From: Stenotrophomonas sp.
Lineage (GTDB): Bacteria; Pseudomonadota; Gammaproteobacteria; Xanthomonadales; Xanthomonadaceae
Assembly (NCBI GenBank): GCA_003484865.1
Contig: DMZT01000257.1
Coordinates: forward strand, 1 to 16,177
Direction of reading: 5' to 3'
DNA length: 16,177 nucleotides
The position numbers and the translations under genes were made by a program. Position 1 is the stretch's first letter, and every line of letters begins with the position of its first letter. This document shows, in pieces, positions 6,180 through 14,551 of this stretch. The notes beneath the pieces are model-generated. The model saw only the letters and a program-made list of their open reading frames with translations, ran no database searches and was not told the DNA's origin.

Positions 6180-6207
6180 TCCATGCCGGGTGTGGAATGC
6201 GCTCCCC

Positions 6208-6241
6208 AAAAACGCAAACGCCCCGCTCAGGGCGGGGCGTT
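6208..6241 (-). terminator. Rho-independent terminator of the ychF transcript
   Basis: On the minus strand a perfect 10-bp GC-rich stem AACGCCCCGC / GCGGGGCGTT with loop CCTGA is followed by TGCG and five T residues. It begins 24 bases after the ychF stop and probably ends the whole rplY-pth-ychF transcript. Confidence 0.88.
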
Positions 6242-6264
6242 GCGGGCATCAACGTGCGAGGAAC

Positions 6265-7356
6265 TCAGACGTTGAAGCGGAAGTGCAGGATGTCGCCTTC
6301 CTGGACGCGGTATTCCTTGCCTTCCAGACGCAGACGACCCGCTTCCTTGGCACCGGCCTCGCCCTTGTACTTGATGAAGTCGTCATACGCGATGGTTTCG
6401 GCGCGGATGAAGCCCTTCTCGAAGTCGGTATGGATCACGGCGGCGGCCTGCGGAGCGGTGGCGCCCTTGCGCACGGTCCATGCGCGGACTTCCTTCACGC
6501 CTGCGGTGAAGTAGGTCTGCAGACCCAGCAGCTGGTACGCGGCGTAGATCACGCGGTTCAAGCCCGGCTCGGACAGGCCCAGGTCGGCCAGGAAGGTGTC
6601 GCGGTCTTCGTCGTCGAGCTGGGACAGCTCTTCTTCGATCGCGGCCGACACCGGCACCACCTGCGCGCCTTCCTCGGCGGCACGGGCGCGCACGGCATCC
6701 AGATGCGGGTTGTTCTCGAAGCCGTCTTCCAGCACGTTGGCGATGTACATCACCGGCTTGAGGGTCAGCAGGAACAGGTCACGGACCAGCGCCTTCTCTT
6801 CCTCGTCCAGGCCAGCGGTACGACCGGCCTTGCCGTCGGCCAGCGCAGCCTGCAGCTTGGCCAGCACCGGCTTGCGGGCCGCGGCTTCCTTGTCGCCCCC
6901 CTTGGCAGCGCGCTCGGCGCGGTTCAGCGCCTTCTCGACGCTGTCCAGATCGGCCAGGGCCAGTTCGGTATCGATGGTGTCGATATCCGAGAGCGGGTCG
7001 ACCTTGTTGTTGACGTGGATGACGTCGGCATTCTCGAAGCAGCGCACCACGTGGGTGATCGCATCCACTTCACGGATGTGGGCCAGGAACTTGTTGCCCA
7101 GGCCTTCACCACTGGCCGCGCCGGCGACGAGGCCGGCGATGTCCACGAACTCCACCGCGGTCGGGATGACCTTCTGCGGGTTGATGATGGCTGCCAGCTC
7201 GTTCAGGCGCGGATCCGGCACCGGCACGATGCCGACGTTCGGTTCAATCGTGCAGAACGGGAAGTTGGCCGCCGCGATGCCCGCCTTGGTCAGCGCATTG
7301 AACAGGGTCGATTTGCCGACGTTGGGCAGACCGACGATGCCGCATTTGATACCCAT
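6265..7356 (-). CDS. ychF: YchF/OLA1-family ribosome-binding ATPase
   Basis: YchF is an Obg-related P-loop protein that prefers ATP and associates with the ribosome; it is linked to translation and stress control. The product has 363 residues, the same length as E. coli YchF. It begins [20 protein letters not shown], with the P-loop at 9-16. [10 protein letters not shown] (71-80) carries the hydrophobic residue that replaces catalytic glutamine in this class. NVLE (207-210) stands where GTPases have NKxD, in line with ATP use. The coiled-coil segment is about 130-200 and a TGS domain closes the chain (HFRFNV end). The ATG at 7356 is chosen because AGAGG lies 9 bases before it; a TTG three codons upstream would touch that site. 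It is last in the prs-rplY-pth-ychF run, next to pth as in Pseudomonas. Confidence 0.97.
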   Translation of the reverse strand: MGIKCGIVGLPNVGKSTLFNALTKAGIAAANFPFCTIEPNVGIVPVPDPRLNELAAIINPQKVIPTAVEFVDIAGLVAGAASGEGLGNKFLAHIREVDAITHVVRCFENADVIHVNNKVDPLSDIDTIDTELALADLDSVEKALNRAERAAKGGDKEAAARKPVLAKLQAALADGKAGRTAGLDEEEKALVRDLFLLTLKPVMYIANVLEDGFENNPHLDAVRARAAEEGAQVVPVSAAIEEELSQLDDEDRDTFLADLGLSEPGLNRVIYAAYQLLGLQTYFTAGVKEVRAWTVRKGATAPQAAAVIHTDFEKGFIRAETIAYDDFIKYKGEAGAKEAGRLRLEGKEYRVQEGDILHFRFNV

Positions 7357-7376
7357 CTTTGACAACCTCTGGGGTG

Positions 7377-7401
7377 GTAGGTACCGACCGTTGGTCGGTA
7401 C
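7377..7401 (+). repeat. SMAG-type REP element in the pth-ychF gap
   Basis: GTAG (7377-7380) is followed directly by a perfect 9-bp inverted repeat GTACCGACC / GGTCGGTAC with a GTT loop. It fills most of the 52-base gap between the pth stop and the ychF start, ending 7 bases short of the ychF ribosome site. Confidence 0.8.
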
Positions 7402-7408
7402 ACCGTGG

Positions 7409-7987
7409 TTATTTCGGGGTGTGGAGGCGCTTCATCGCCTCACTGTAATCGCCGGATACCGCCAGCGGCAGCACGTCGATCGCATCTTCGATGGCGTGAC
7501 CAATCAGCACATCATCGTCTTTGCTGGCGCGCCCCAGCACCCACGGGACCACGCGGTCCTTGTGGCCGGGATGGCCGATGCCGATGCGCAGGCGGTGGAA
7601 TCTGCCATGGCCGAGCAGGCGGATGGTGTCGCGCAGGCCATTCTGGCCGCCGTGGCCACCGTCGAACTTGAGCCGTGCCACGCCCGGCGGCAGGTCCAGC
7701 TCGTCGTGCGCCAGCAGCGTTTCTTCCGGTTCGATCTTCCAGAAGCGCTGCGCCGCGGTGACCGATTTGCCACTGAGGTTCATGAAGGTGGCGGGCTTGA
7801 GCAGCCATACCGGCTGGCCGGCGATATCGACCTTGGCGATCTCGCCGAACAACTTGCTGTCCACGCTCCAGCGCGCGCCGGCCTGTTCGACCAGGGCGTC
7901 AATGAAACGAAACCCGGCATTGTGCCGGGTCTGGGCGTGCTCGGGTCCGGGGTTGCCCAGACCAACGATCAATCGCAATCCTGTCAT
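7409..7987 (-). CDS. pth: Peptidyl-tRNA hydrolase
   Basis: Pth frees tRNA from peptidyl-tRNAs dropped by stalled ribosomes. The 192-residue product has LIVGLGNPG (7-14), catalytic His22 in [15 protein letters not shown] with Asn70, the HDELDLPPG block with Asp95, and [11 protein letters not shown] with Asn116. In E. coli the residue before that asparagine is His113; here it is Gln115, which I recall as typical of xanthomonads. The ATG at 7987 has AAGAAGAG just upstream and gives the normal family length, whereas the open frame extends further upstream through hairpins. It is second to last in the rplY-pth-ychF run, 81 bases after rplY and separated from it by two hairpins. Confidence 0.97.
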   Translation of the reverse strand: MTGLRLIVGLGNPGPEHAQTRHNAGFRFIDALVEQAGARWSVDSKLFGEIAKVDIAGQPVWLLKPATFMNLSGKSVTAAQRFWKIEPEETLLAHDELDLPPGVARLKFDGGHGGQNGLRDTIRLLGHGRFHRLRIGIGHPGHKDRVVPWVLGRASKDDDVLIGHAIEDAIDVLPLAVSGDYSEAMKRLHTPK

Positions 7988-7999
7988 TACTCTTCTTTC

Positions 8000-8024
8000 G
8001 TCGGTACCGGCCCTGTGCCGGTAC
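8000..8024 (+). repeat. Degenerate SMAG-like palindrome upstream of pth
   Basis: GTCG (8000-8003), one base off GTAG, precedes a perfect 8-bp inverted repeat GTACCGGC / GCCGGTAC with a 5-base loop. The stem resembles that of the SMAG element at 7377-7401. It lies just ahead of the pth ribosome site. Confidence 0.5.
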
Positions 8025-8030
8025 ATACAG

Positions 8031-8060
8031 AAACGGCGCCTGCCCCGAAGGACAGGCGCC
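8031..8060 (-). terminator. UUCG-capped hairpin between rplY and pth (partial terminator or processing site)
   Basis: On the minus strand GGCGCCTGTCC pairs with GGGCAGGCGCC (one U-G) around a TTCG tetraloop, a very stable 11-bp stem starting 9 bases after the rplY stop. Only GTTT follows, so it is a weak terminator. It may lower pth/ychF expression relative to rplY or protect the rplY mRNA end. Confidence 0.55.
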
Positions 8061-8068
8061 GCAATCAC

Positions 8069-8683
8069 TTACTCTGCAGCCGGCGCTTCGTCGGCAGCTT
8101 CTTCCTTGCCGAGCTTGGCGGTGACGATCGCGTCGTCATGGTCCTTGCCCTGGGCCAGGGCCGGGATCTCGACGCCCTTCGGCAGCTTGATGTCCGACAG
8201 GTAGATCACGTCACCAGCCTTCAGGTCGGCCAGGTCGACGTCGATCGATTCCGGCAGGTCCTTCGGCAGGCAGGTGATGCTCACTTCCTTCAGTTCGTGG
8301 GTGACCACGACGTCGGCAGCCTTGCCGGCCGGCGAGGTGTCTTCGTTGATGAAGTGCAGCGGGACGTTGGCGGTCAGCGCTTCGTTCTCGTTCACGCGCA
8401 GGAAATCCAGATGCAGGATCAGCTGCTTGAACGGGTGGCGCTGCATGTCACGCAGCAGCACCTTGGTGACCTTGCCATCCAGATTCAGGTCCAGGATGGA
8501 CGAGTAGAACCACTCGTTCTGCTGGGCCAGCCAGATTTCGTTGTGGTTGAGCTGGATGACGCTCGGCTCGACGTCGCCGCCGTAGATGATCGCCGGGATC
8601 TGGCCAGCGCCACGCAGGCGGCGGCTCGCACCCTTGCCTTGCAGTTCGCGCTGGACGACCTTGATTTCATGATTCTTGGCCAT
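8069..8683 (-). CDS. rplY: 50S ribosomal protein L25 (long Ctc/TL5 form)
   Basis: L25 binds loop E of 5S rRNA in the large subunit. The 204-residue product is the long two-domain form: the 5S-binding L25 domain (about residues 5-95; QGKGASRRLRGAGQIPAIIYG near the start, QRHPFKQLILHLDFLRV at its end) and the TL5/Ctc beta-domain (about 100-190; DLPESIDVDLADLKAGDVIYL). An acidic, alanine-rich tail EEAADEAPAAE closes it. The E. coli protein has only the first domain. The start ATG has GAAGG 10 bases upstream. It follows prs by 111 bases, a gap holding two perfect hairpins, and leads into pth and ychF. Confidence 0.96.
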   Translation of the reverse strand: MAKNHEIKVVQRELQGKGASRRLRGAGQIPAIIYGGDVEPSVIQLNHNEIWLAQQNEWFYSSILDLNLDGKVTKVLLRDMQRHPFKQLILHLDFLRVNENEALTANVPLHFINEDTSPAGKAADVVVTHELKEVSITCLPKDLPESIDVDLADLKAGDVIYLSDIKLPKGVEIPALAQGKDHDDAIVTAKLGKEEAADEAPAAE

Positions 8684-8733
8684 GCTGATTTACTACCTTC
8701 GTTGTTTGCCGCGCCATGAGGGCGAGGCGATGA

Positions 8734-8786
8734 GGGGAGATCCGCGACCAGATCTCCCCGGGAAACCACCCACCGTTGCCGGTGGG
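8734..8786 (-). promoter_or_regulatory. Two perfect hairpins in the rplY leader / prs-rplY gap
   Basis: On the minus strand the first stem is CCCACCG/CGGTGGG capped by a GCAA (GNRA) tetraloop (8786-8769). The second is a perfect 9-bp GGGGAGATC/GATCTCCCC with an 8-base loop (8759-8734). Neither has a downstream T-run, so they are not ordinary terminators. They may stabilise the prs mRNA end or form a leader for L25 control. Confidence 0.5.
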
Positions 8787-8794
8787 CGGAAAAA

Positions 8795-9754
8795 TCAATC
8801 CACGTACAGCGAGCTGACCGACTCACCGAAGGCGATGCGGCGCATCGTCTCGGCCAGCATTTCCGCCACGCTGAGCTGGCGGATCTTGCTGCACACCCGC
8901 GCCTCTTCACGCAGCGGGATGGTGTCGGTCACCACCAGCTCATCGAGCTGGGAGTTGTTGATGTTGTCCACCGCCGGGCCCGAGAGCACGGCGTGGGTGC
9001 AGTACGCGGCGACCTTGAGGGCGCCACGCGCCTTCAGGGCTGCAGCGGCCGCACACAGGGTGCCGGCGGTATCGACGATGTCATCGACCATCACGCAGGT
9101 CTTGCCTTCGACGTCACCGATGATGTTCATCACGGTGGAGACGTTGGCGCGCGGGCGGCGCTTGTCGATGATCGCCAGATCGGCATCGTCCAGGCGCTTG
9201 GCGACGGCGCGCGCGCGCACCACACCGCCCACGTCCGGGGACACCACGATCAGGTTTTCCGTGCCGTAGGCGCGCCAGATATCGGCGAGCAGCAGCGGCG
9301 AGGCGTATACGTTGTCCACCGGCATGTCGAAGAAACCCTGGATCTGATCGGCATGCAGATCCACCGTCAGTACCCGGTCAGCCCCGACAGCGCTGAACAT
9401 CTTTGCAGCCACCTTGGCGGTGATCGGCACGCGCGAGGACCGCATGCGGCGATCCTGGCGCGAGTAGCCGAAATACGGCACCACGGCGGTGACACTGTTG
9501 ACCGAAGCGCGCTTGAGCGCATCGATCAGGACCAGCAGTTCCATCAGGTTCTCTGCGCTGGGTGCACAGGTCGGCTGGATCACGAACACGTCCTGCTTAC
9601 GGACGTTTTCCTCGATCTCGACCTGCACTTCACCATCGGAGAAGCGCGACACCAATGCCTTGCCAGGCCGCACCCCCAGTTCCTTGCAGATGCTCTGCGC
9701 AAGGCGCTTGTTGGCGTTGCCGGAAAATACCAGCAGGTTGGGGTGTTCTTGCAT
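8795..9754 (-). CDS. prs: Ribose-phosphate pyrophosphokinase (PRPP synthetase)
   Basis: Prs makes PRPP from ribose 5-phosphate and ATP, for nucleotide, histidine, tryptophan and NAD synthesis. The 319-residue product shows the class I signatures: [11 protein letters not shown] (10-20), [10 protein letters not shown] (38-47), [10 protein letters not shown] (94-103), the metal-binding [11 protein letters not shown] with His134, [10 protein letters not shown] (172-181), DKRR (197-200) and the PRPP loop [12 protein letters not shown] (221-232). Two adjacent ATG codons (9757 and 9754) are possible starts. I chose the second because xanthomonad proteins begin MQ and are 319 residues long. No strong ribosome site is visible. 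It follows tRNA-Gln by 136 bases and leads into rplY, the same order as in Pseudomonas. Confidence 0.97.
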   Translation of the reverse strand: MQEHPNLLVFSGNANKRLAQSICKELGVRPGKALVSRFSDGEVQVEIEENVRKQDVFVIQPTCAPSAENLMELLVLIDALKRASVNSVTAVVPYFGYSRQDRRMRSSRVPITAKVAAKMFSAVGADRVLTVDLHADQIQGFFDMPVDNVYASPLLLADIWRAYGTENLIVVSPDVGGVVRARAVAKRLDDADLAIIDKRRPRANVSTVMNIIGDVEGKTCVMVDDIVDTAGTLCAAAAALKARGALKVAAYCTHAVLSGPAVDNINNSQLDELVVTDTIPLREEARVCSKIRQLSVAEMLAETMRRIAFGESVSSLYVD

Positions 9755-9890
9755 CATGACGGTCTCGGGCGGGAGCGATTGGCGGAGAACTGGGCCGCCG
9801 GCACCCGGAGGTGTCTGCGGTGACAACACCGCGGCGTATGCACCGCGCCCGCGCAGACATGCGCATGGAGTCGCGGCAGATATCCGCTAG

Positions 9891-9967
9891 TGGCAGGGGC
9901 GGGAGGATTCGAACCTCCGAATGCCAGGATCAAAACCTGGTGCCTTGGGCCTCTTGGCGACGCCCCT
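9891..9967 (-). tRNA. tRNA-Gln(TTG)
   Basis: This 77-nt minus-strand cloverleaf has acceptor AGGGGCG/CGCCCCT, anticodon stem CCAGG/CCTGG with loop TTTTGAT giving TTG, T-arm GGAGG-TTCGAAT-CCTCC, discriminator G and an encoded CCA. The first pair is A-U, where E. coli tRNA-Gln has U-A; both are weak pairs. It starts 9 bases after the ispE stop, so it is probably processed from the TPR-lolB-ispE transcript. Confidence 0.97.
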
Positions 9968-9976
9968 GCATCAAAA

Positions 9977-10846
9977 TCAGTAACGCTCGAGTACATCAAG
10001 CAGTGGCGAGCGCTCCACGCCCGCAGCCACCCATGCCCGCAGTTCCTTCGGCAATTGCGCCAGGCCCTGCTCTGCAGCAGCGCGCGTGGCGAACTCGACG
10101 AAACAACCGCTTCCCGACCCGGTGAGTCGTGCCCGGCCGATACTGCTCAACGCTGCGAGCGCTGCCTCTACGGCAGGTTCGCGGCGGCGCAGGACCGGCT
10201 CGAACGCATTCCCGAGCAAAGACCCGGAAGCGAAGTCCGCTATTTTCGCCACTGGGGCATCCCGCGTCAAATCCGGTGATGCGAAAAGTGCGGGGGTCGG
10301 TACGTGAACGCCGGGGTGGACCAGCACAAACCAGGCCGGCGGCAGGGCGATCGGGGTCAGCAGTTCGCCCACGCCCTCGGCCCAGGCGTTGTGCCCGCGC
10401 ACGAAAACCGGCACATCCGCGCCCAGCTGCAGACCCAGCGCGGCCAGCGCATCGGCCTCCAGACCGGTGCCCCACAGGCGGTTCAGTGCGACCAGGACGG
10501 TGGCGGCATCGGAGGACCCGCCGCCGAAGCCGCCGCCAGCGGGAACGCGCTTTTCGACGCCGATATCGGCACCTTGGACGATGTTCGCTGCAGCCTTCAA
10601 CAGGTGCGCGGCGCGGATCGCCAGATCATCGGCCTCGGCAACGCCGGCCACGGAGGGGCCCTCACGGCGGATCCGGCCATCGTCGCGGACACGCAGATGG
10701 ATCCGATCGCCCCAATCCAGCAGCCGGAACACGGTCTGCAACTGGTGGTAACCGTCCGGGCGCCGCCCGGTGATGTGGAGGAACAGATTCAGCTTGGCCG
10801 GGGCCGGCCAGGTCGACCCGCCGTCGACTGCATCCAGCCTGCTCAT
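9977..10846 (-). CDS. ispE: 4-diphosphocytidyl-2-C-methyl-D-erythritol kinase
   Basis: IspE phosphorylates CDP-methylerythritol in the MEP route to isoprenoids. The 289-residue product is a GHMP kinase: [20 protein letters not shown] (14-33) with Lys18, the ATP loop [16 protein letters not shown] (101-116), [10 protein letters not shown] (142-151) with catalytic Asp144, and the late [12 protein letters not shown] motif. The ATG at 10846 overlaps the lolB stop as ATGA, which fixes the start and implies coupled translation. A longer open frame upstream lies inside lolB and is not used. Next come tRNA-Gln and prs. Confidence 0.96.
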   Translation of the reverse strand: MSRLDAVDGGSTWPAPAKLNLFLHITGRRPDGYHQLQTVFRLLDWGDRIHLRVRDDGRIRREGPSVAGVAEADDLAIRAAHLLKAAANIVQGADIGVEKRVPAGGGFGGGSSDAATVLVALNRLWGTGLEADALAALGLQLGADVPVFVRGHNAWAEGVGELLTPIALPPAWFVLVHPGVHVPTPALFASPDLTRDAPVAKIADFASGSLLGNAFEPVLRRREPAVEAALAALSSIGRARLTGSGSGCFVEFATRAAAEQGLAQLPKELRAWVAAGVERSPLLDVLERY

Positions 10847-11502
10847 GGCGTGGCCAGCACCCAGCTGTCGACCACCAGGCGGACCTTGGCGTCGCCATTG
10901 ACCGCTTCGATCCGGCGCGGCAGCACCGGGCGACCAGCCTCGGCCGGGTACCAATCCAGGTATTGGATCTCCCAGCCCAGCTGCTGCACGCGACGCGGGC
11001 GGCCTTCGCCGTCGCGCTCGATGCGCTCGGCCGGGGCCGCATCGGCGATCAGGCCGCGCACCCAATCGGGCAGCTGGTTGACCGGGATATCCCAGCCGGT
11101 GGCGTCCAGCAGGACCTGCTGGGCATCGTCGCCCTCGCGCGTGCCGCCTTCCAGACCTTCCAGTCGGCCACCCTCGTGATGGCTGTCGCCGGTCAGCTTC
11201 CAGCTCTGCCGGGTGACCGGGGCGCTGAGTTCCACCACATATCCCTGGCCCTGCTGCTGCCAGTCGATGCGGCCGTTGCCACCGTTGCGGCCCTTGCTGA
11301 TCGCCACCCGGCCCTGGAACGACCAGGCCGGCTGCGCGCGCACCGCAGTGACACGCTCGGCCTCGGCCTGCTGCGCAGCGGGAGAGACGGTGGTGACCAC
11401 GGTCGGGGCGGAGGGCGCCTTGCGCTCATCCAGGGACACGCAGGCGGAGAGCGACAACGCCACGGCCGCGGCAAACGCGGCCTTCAGGGACAGCAGATTC
11501 AT
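10843..11502 (-). CDS. lolB: Outer-membrane lipoprotein receptor LolB
   Basis: LolB takes lipoproteins from periplasmic LolA and inserts them into the outer membrane. The 219-residue product has a lipoprotein signal peptide ending in the lipobox LSAC with Cys21 and Val at +2, which does not signal inner-membrane retention. The core begins at [29 protein letters not shown] (typical LolB W-x-x-x-GR-x-x-x and the glycine-rich strand). [16 protein letters not shown] is the family helix, and the end is a beta-strand section. It overlaps the preceding TPR gene and the following ispE by ATGA at both ends, so the three are translationally coupled. lolB-ispE-prs is conserved in Pseudomonas. Confidence 0.93.
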   Translation of the reverse strand: MNLLSLKAAFAAAVALSLSACVSLDERKAPSAPTVVTTVSPAAQQAEAERVTAVRAQPAWSFQGRVAISKGRNGGNGRIDWQQQGQGYVVELSAPVTRQSWKLTGDSHHEGGRLEGLEGGTREGDDAQQVLLDATGWDIPVNQLPDWVRGLIADAAPAERIERDGEGRPRRVQQLGWEIQYLDWYPAEAGRPVLPRRIEAVNGDAKVRLVVDSWVLATP

Positions 11503-13196
11503 ACGCCGTATTTCTCGATCACGCGCTGCAGGGCGCGGTTGTCCGGGTCCAGCTTGCGAGCCTCCTCAAAGAAGTGGCGCGCCTCGTCCTTCCTGTTCAA
11601 CACCCACAGCACCTCGCCGACATGCGCGGCGATCTCCGCATCCTTGGCCAGCGTCCAGGCGCGGCGCAGCTGCACCAGTGCTTCTTCGTTGCGGCCCAGG
11701 CGATACAGCACCCAGCCGTAACTGTCGACGATGGCGGCGTTGTCCGGCTCGGCCACGCGCGCGCGGTCGATCAGTTCCAAGGCTTCCTGATAACGCTGCG
11801 TGCGGTCGGCCAAGGTATAGCCGAGCGCGTTGAGCGCGGCGATGTTCTCCGGATCGGTGACCAGCACCTTGCGCAGGTCGGCCTCGGCGCGCGGGATGTC
11901 GTCGCGACGCTCCCAGGCCAGGGCGCGGGCATACAGCAGCGCGTTCTCGTCCGGATACGCGGCCAGGCCACGGGCCAGCGCGTCCAGTTCGCCGGCATCG
12001 TCGTTGCCGCGCTGGCGCAGCTCGGCCTCGAGCAGATAGGCATCGCGGCGGGCATCGTCATCGACGGTCGCGTCGGACTGGATCGCGTGTACTTCGGCCA
12101 GCGCCTTGTCGGTGCGGCCCAGTTCGTTCTGCGCGTTGGCCGCGCGCAGGCGCGACTCATCGCGCTCCGGGCCACCGGGCACGCTGTGATACCAGTTGAC
12201 CGCTTCCTCGTAGCGCTTGAGGTACTCGGCGATCTTGCCCAACAGCAGGCGCTGGGCCGGATCCGGCTTGGTCGCCTGCCCGGAGAGTTCGGTATACAGG
12301 GCCAGCAGGCCCGGGTCGTCCTTCTGCTTGGCCAGCAGCGAGGCGCGCATGCCGTAGGTCTGCACATCCTGCGGGCCGACCGCCAGCACGCGCTCGGCCG
12401 CAGCAGGCTGGCCCATCAGGTCGTAGGAGATCGCCACCGCGTTGCGCAGCTCGGGGTCCTGCGTGGTCTTGGGCTCCACGCCCTTCAACAGGGCCAGCGC
12501 CTCTTCAGACTTGCCGGCCTGGTTGAGCTGACTGGCGTGCAGCAGGGCCACGCGCGGCTCGTCCGGGAAACGCTTGACCACCTCATCGACCATGCGCCGG
12601 GCCAGCTCGGGCTGCTCCATGCGCATGGCCAGACGGCCGAACTCCTGCCAGACCTCCAGGCGGTCGGGGATGGCATTGGCATCCACCAGCTCGCCCAGCA
12701 CCTGGGCCGGGACCTTGGGGTCGCTGCCGCCGCTGATCAGGGCGCCGATCGCGAACTTCCAGGCGGTGGGGTCCGGGTCCTTGAGCAGCGCCTGCAGTTC
12801 GGTGCGGGCGGCCTTCACCTTGTTCTGGCGCATGTCCAGCGCGGCGGTGCTGCTGCGCATGGCCAGTGAGCGCGGCGCACGCTGCTCCCACAGGGCCAGC
12901 GCGCGGGCGGCGCGCTTGTCATCGTTGGCCAGCATGGCGATCCGGGAGGCGCGCTCGGCCAGGCCGGCATCGCCTTCACTGGCCTCGGCCGCCTCCAGGT
13001 ACCAGCGCGCGGCGTCGCCCAGTTTGCCTGCCTGCAGGGCGAATTCGCCCGCCATGACCGGGGCCAGGGGGACCGCCTCGGCCGTGCTGTTCTTGCCTTT
13101 GGCCGGGGCTGCCGGGGGGGCGGCCAGGGCGTTGGCGGTGAACAAAGACAGCAGCAGAACGCTGGAGATGCGAATCAATGCGGGCATCGGGGGCAT
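11499..13196 (-). CDS. Exported tetratricopeptide repeat protein upstream of lolB
   Basis: The 565-residue product has a signal peptide (about residues 1-25, [19 protein letters not shown] with cleavage before APPAAP) and then TPR-type helices along almost its whole length. The clearest run is at about 440-555 ([65 protein letters not shown]). There is no catalytic domain. AAGG 5 bases before the ATG at 13196 supports this start over the ATG three codons later. Pseudomonas has a TPR gene at the same place, between hemA and lolB, so it is an old neighbour of lolB. A periplasmic or outer-membrane scaffold role in envelope assembly is plausible but not shown. Its stop overlaps the lolB start. 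It is divergent from hemA across 56 bases. Confidence 0.88.
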   Translation of the reverse strand: MPPMPALIRISSVLLLSLFTANALAAPPAAPAKGKNSTAEAVPLAPVMAGEFALQAGKLGDAARWYLEAAEASEGDAGLAERASRIAMLANDDKRAARALALWEQRAPRSLAMRSSTAALDMRQNKVKAARTELQALLKDPDPTAWKFAIGALISGGSDPKVPAQVLGELVDANAIPDRLEVWQEFGRLAMRMEQPELARRMVDEVVKRFPDEPRVALLHASQLNQAGKSEEALALLKGVEPKTTQDPELRNAVAISYDLMGQPAAAERVLAVGPQDVQTYGMRASLLAKQKDDPGLLALYTELSGQATKPDPAQRLLLGKIAEYLKRYEEAVNWYHSVPGGPERDESRLRAANAQNELGRTDKALAEVHAIQSDATVDDDARRDAYLLEAELRQRGNDDAGELDALARGLAAYPDENALLYARALAWERRDDIPRAEADLRKVLVTDPENIAALNALGYTLADRTQRYQEALELIDRARVAEPDNAAIVDSYGWVLYRLGRNEEALVQLRRAWTLAKDAEIAAHVGEVLWVLNRKDEARHFFEEARKLDPDNRALQRVIEKYGV

Positions 13197-13252
13197 CTGA
13201 GCCTTAAAATGACGACTTGAATGGCCAGCAGCTTATCGCAAGCAACTGAACA

Positions 13253-14551
13253 ATGACCCTGTGGGTGCTCGGACTGAATCACCAGACCGCGCCAGTGGAA
13301 CTGCGCGAACGCGCCTCCTTTGGCGGCGACGCCCTGCCCCAGGCATTGGCGTCGCTGCGCGATACGCCACAGGTGGCCGAGGCGGTCCTGCTCTCCACCT
13401 GCAACCGCACCGAGCTGTACGCGGTGGCCGAATCCGGTGACGCGCTGGCGCAGTGGCTGGAGTCACATGCCGGCACCTTGCATGGGTACCTCTACCAGCA
13501 CGCCGACGCCGATGCGGTGCGCCACCTGTTCCGGGTGGCCACCGGGCTGGATTCCATGGTGCTGGGCGAGCCGCAGATCCTGGGCCAGGTGAAGGATGCC
13601 TGGGCCCTGGCGCGTGATCACGGCCTGCTCGGCCAGCGTCTGGACCGGTTGTTCCAGCAGACCTTCTCGGTGGCCAAGCGCGCCCGCACCGATACGCGCG
13701 TGGGCGCCAATCCGGTCTCGGTGGCCTCCACCGCGGTGCGCCTGGCGCAGAACTCGTTCGCGCGGCTGGAAGATTCCACCGTGCTGCTGGTGGGCGCCGG
13801 CGAGACCATCGAGCTGGCCGCGCGCCATCTCAGCGAAGGGCGCGTGCGTCGGCTGCTGATCGCCAACCGTACCCTCGCCCATGCGCAGGAGCTGGCCAGC
13901 CGTCATGGCGGCGTCGCCCTGCCCCTGAGTGAGCTGGACCGTCATCTGGGCGAGGCCGACGTGGTGTTCTCGGCCACCGCCGCGCGTGAGCCGGTGATCA
14001 CCCGCGCGCACGTGGCCGCCGCACTGAAAACCCGCAAGCACAAGCCGATGCTGCTGTTCGATCTGGCCGTGCCGCGTGATATCGAGGCCGGCGTGGGCGA
14101 ACTGGCCGACGCCTTCCTGTACACCGTGGATGATCTGGAGCGCGCGGTCGAAGACAACCGTCGCAGCCGCCGGGAAGCTGCGGCCGAGGCCGAAGCGATC
14201 ATCGAGCTGCAGGTCGCCCGTTTCGTGGAGACCCTGCAGGCCAGCGTGCACCAGGCCCCGCTGCGGCAGCTGCGCGCCTATGGCGAAGCGACCCGCGTGG
14301 AGATGCTGGAGAAAGCCCGCCAGCAGCTGGCCCATGGCAAATCACCCGAGGAAGTGCTCGAGCTGCTCGCGCATGGCCTGACCAACCGCCTGCTGCACCC
14401 GCCGACCGCCGCCCTGCGCGCGGCCGCGCTCAGCGGCGATACTGAACTCACCCGCGCCGCCGAGCGCCTGTTCCCGGCCAAGCCGGGTTACCAGCACCGT
14501 GCCGTGCGCACCGATGTAGCGAGGAACGATGACGCCGACCCTGCGCCGTAA
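13253..14551 (+). CDS. hemA: Glutamyl-tRNA reductase
   Basis: HemA reduces glutamyl-tRNA to glutamate-1-semialdehyde, the first committed step of C5-pathway heme synthesis. The 432-residue product has [15 protein letters not shown] (6-20), catalytic Cys50 in [34 protein letters not shown] spanning 91-114 in two parts (the [10 protein letters not shown] block at 105-114), and an NADPH site beginning [16 protein letters not shown] (178-193). A helical dimerisation domain follows. It is a little longer than the E. coli enzyme (418), and the last residues are encoded where prfA overlaps. No good Shine-Dalgarno precedes the ATG, so initiation may be weak. It is divergent from the TPR gene and in an operon with prfA, as in many proteobacteria. 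Confidence 0.97.
   Translation: MTLWVLGLNHQTAPVELRERASFGGDALPQALASLRDTPQVAEAVLLSTCNRTELYAVAESGDALAQWLESHAGTLHGYLYQHADADAVRHLFRVATGLDSMVLGEPQILGQVKDAWALARDHGLLGQRLDRLFQQTFSVAKRARTDTRVGANPVSVASTAVRLAQNSFARLEDSTVLLVGAGETIELAARHLSEGRVRRLLIANRTLAHAQELASRHGGVALPLSELDRHLGEADVVFSATAAREPVITRAHVAAALKTRKHKPMLLFDLAVPRDIEAGVGELADAFLYTVDDLERAVEDNRRSRREAAAEAEAIIELQVARFVETLQASVHQAPLRQLRAYGEATRVEMLEKARQQLAHGKSPEEVLELLAHGLTNRLLHPPTAALRAAALSGDTELTRAAERLFPAKPGYQHRAVRTDVARNDDADPAP

Larger units (their letters stand above)
5772..6207. other. Gene-free interval holding three structured repeats and one SMAG element
   Basis: Between two converging terminators lies about 436 bp with no convincing gene. Short open frames cross it, but they run through the repeats and terminators with arginine-rich, non-family sequence. 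The content is the three 101-bp repeats listed separately, a 13-base spacer CCGCGGATCGCGG (itself a CCGCG/CGCGG palindrome) between the first two, and a 59-base spacer containing a SMAG REP between the second and third. Confidence 0.8.

Noticed and set aside
7354..7365. TTG start for ychF three codons upstream
   Set aside because: It would abut the AGAGG ribosome site, while the ATG at 7356 has good spacing and gives the 363-residue family length.
7988..8068. Upstream start for pth adding 27 residues
   Set aside because: The extension is translated from hairpins in the rplY-pth gap and has no Pth homology; the ATG at 7987 has a ribosome site.
6596..8719. Long plus-strand frame over ychF, pth and rplY
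   Set aside because: It is antisense to three well-conserved genes and has low-complexity serine/arginine/alanine sequence.
9755..9829. Upstream start for prs adding 25 residues
   Set aside because: PRPP synthetases start just before the [10 protein letters not shown] block; the extension is proline/glycine-rich leader sequence.
10847..11065. Upstream start for ispE within lolB
   Set aside because: It would overlap lolB by over 200 bases; the ATGA junction and family length support 10846.
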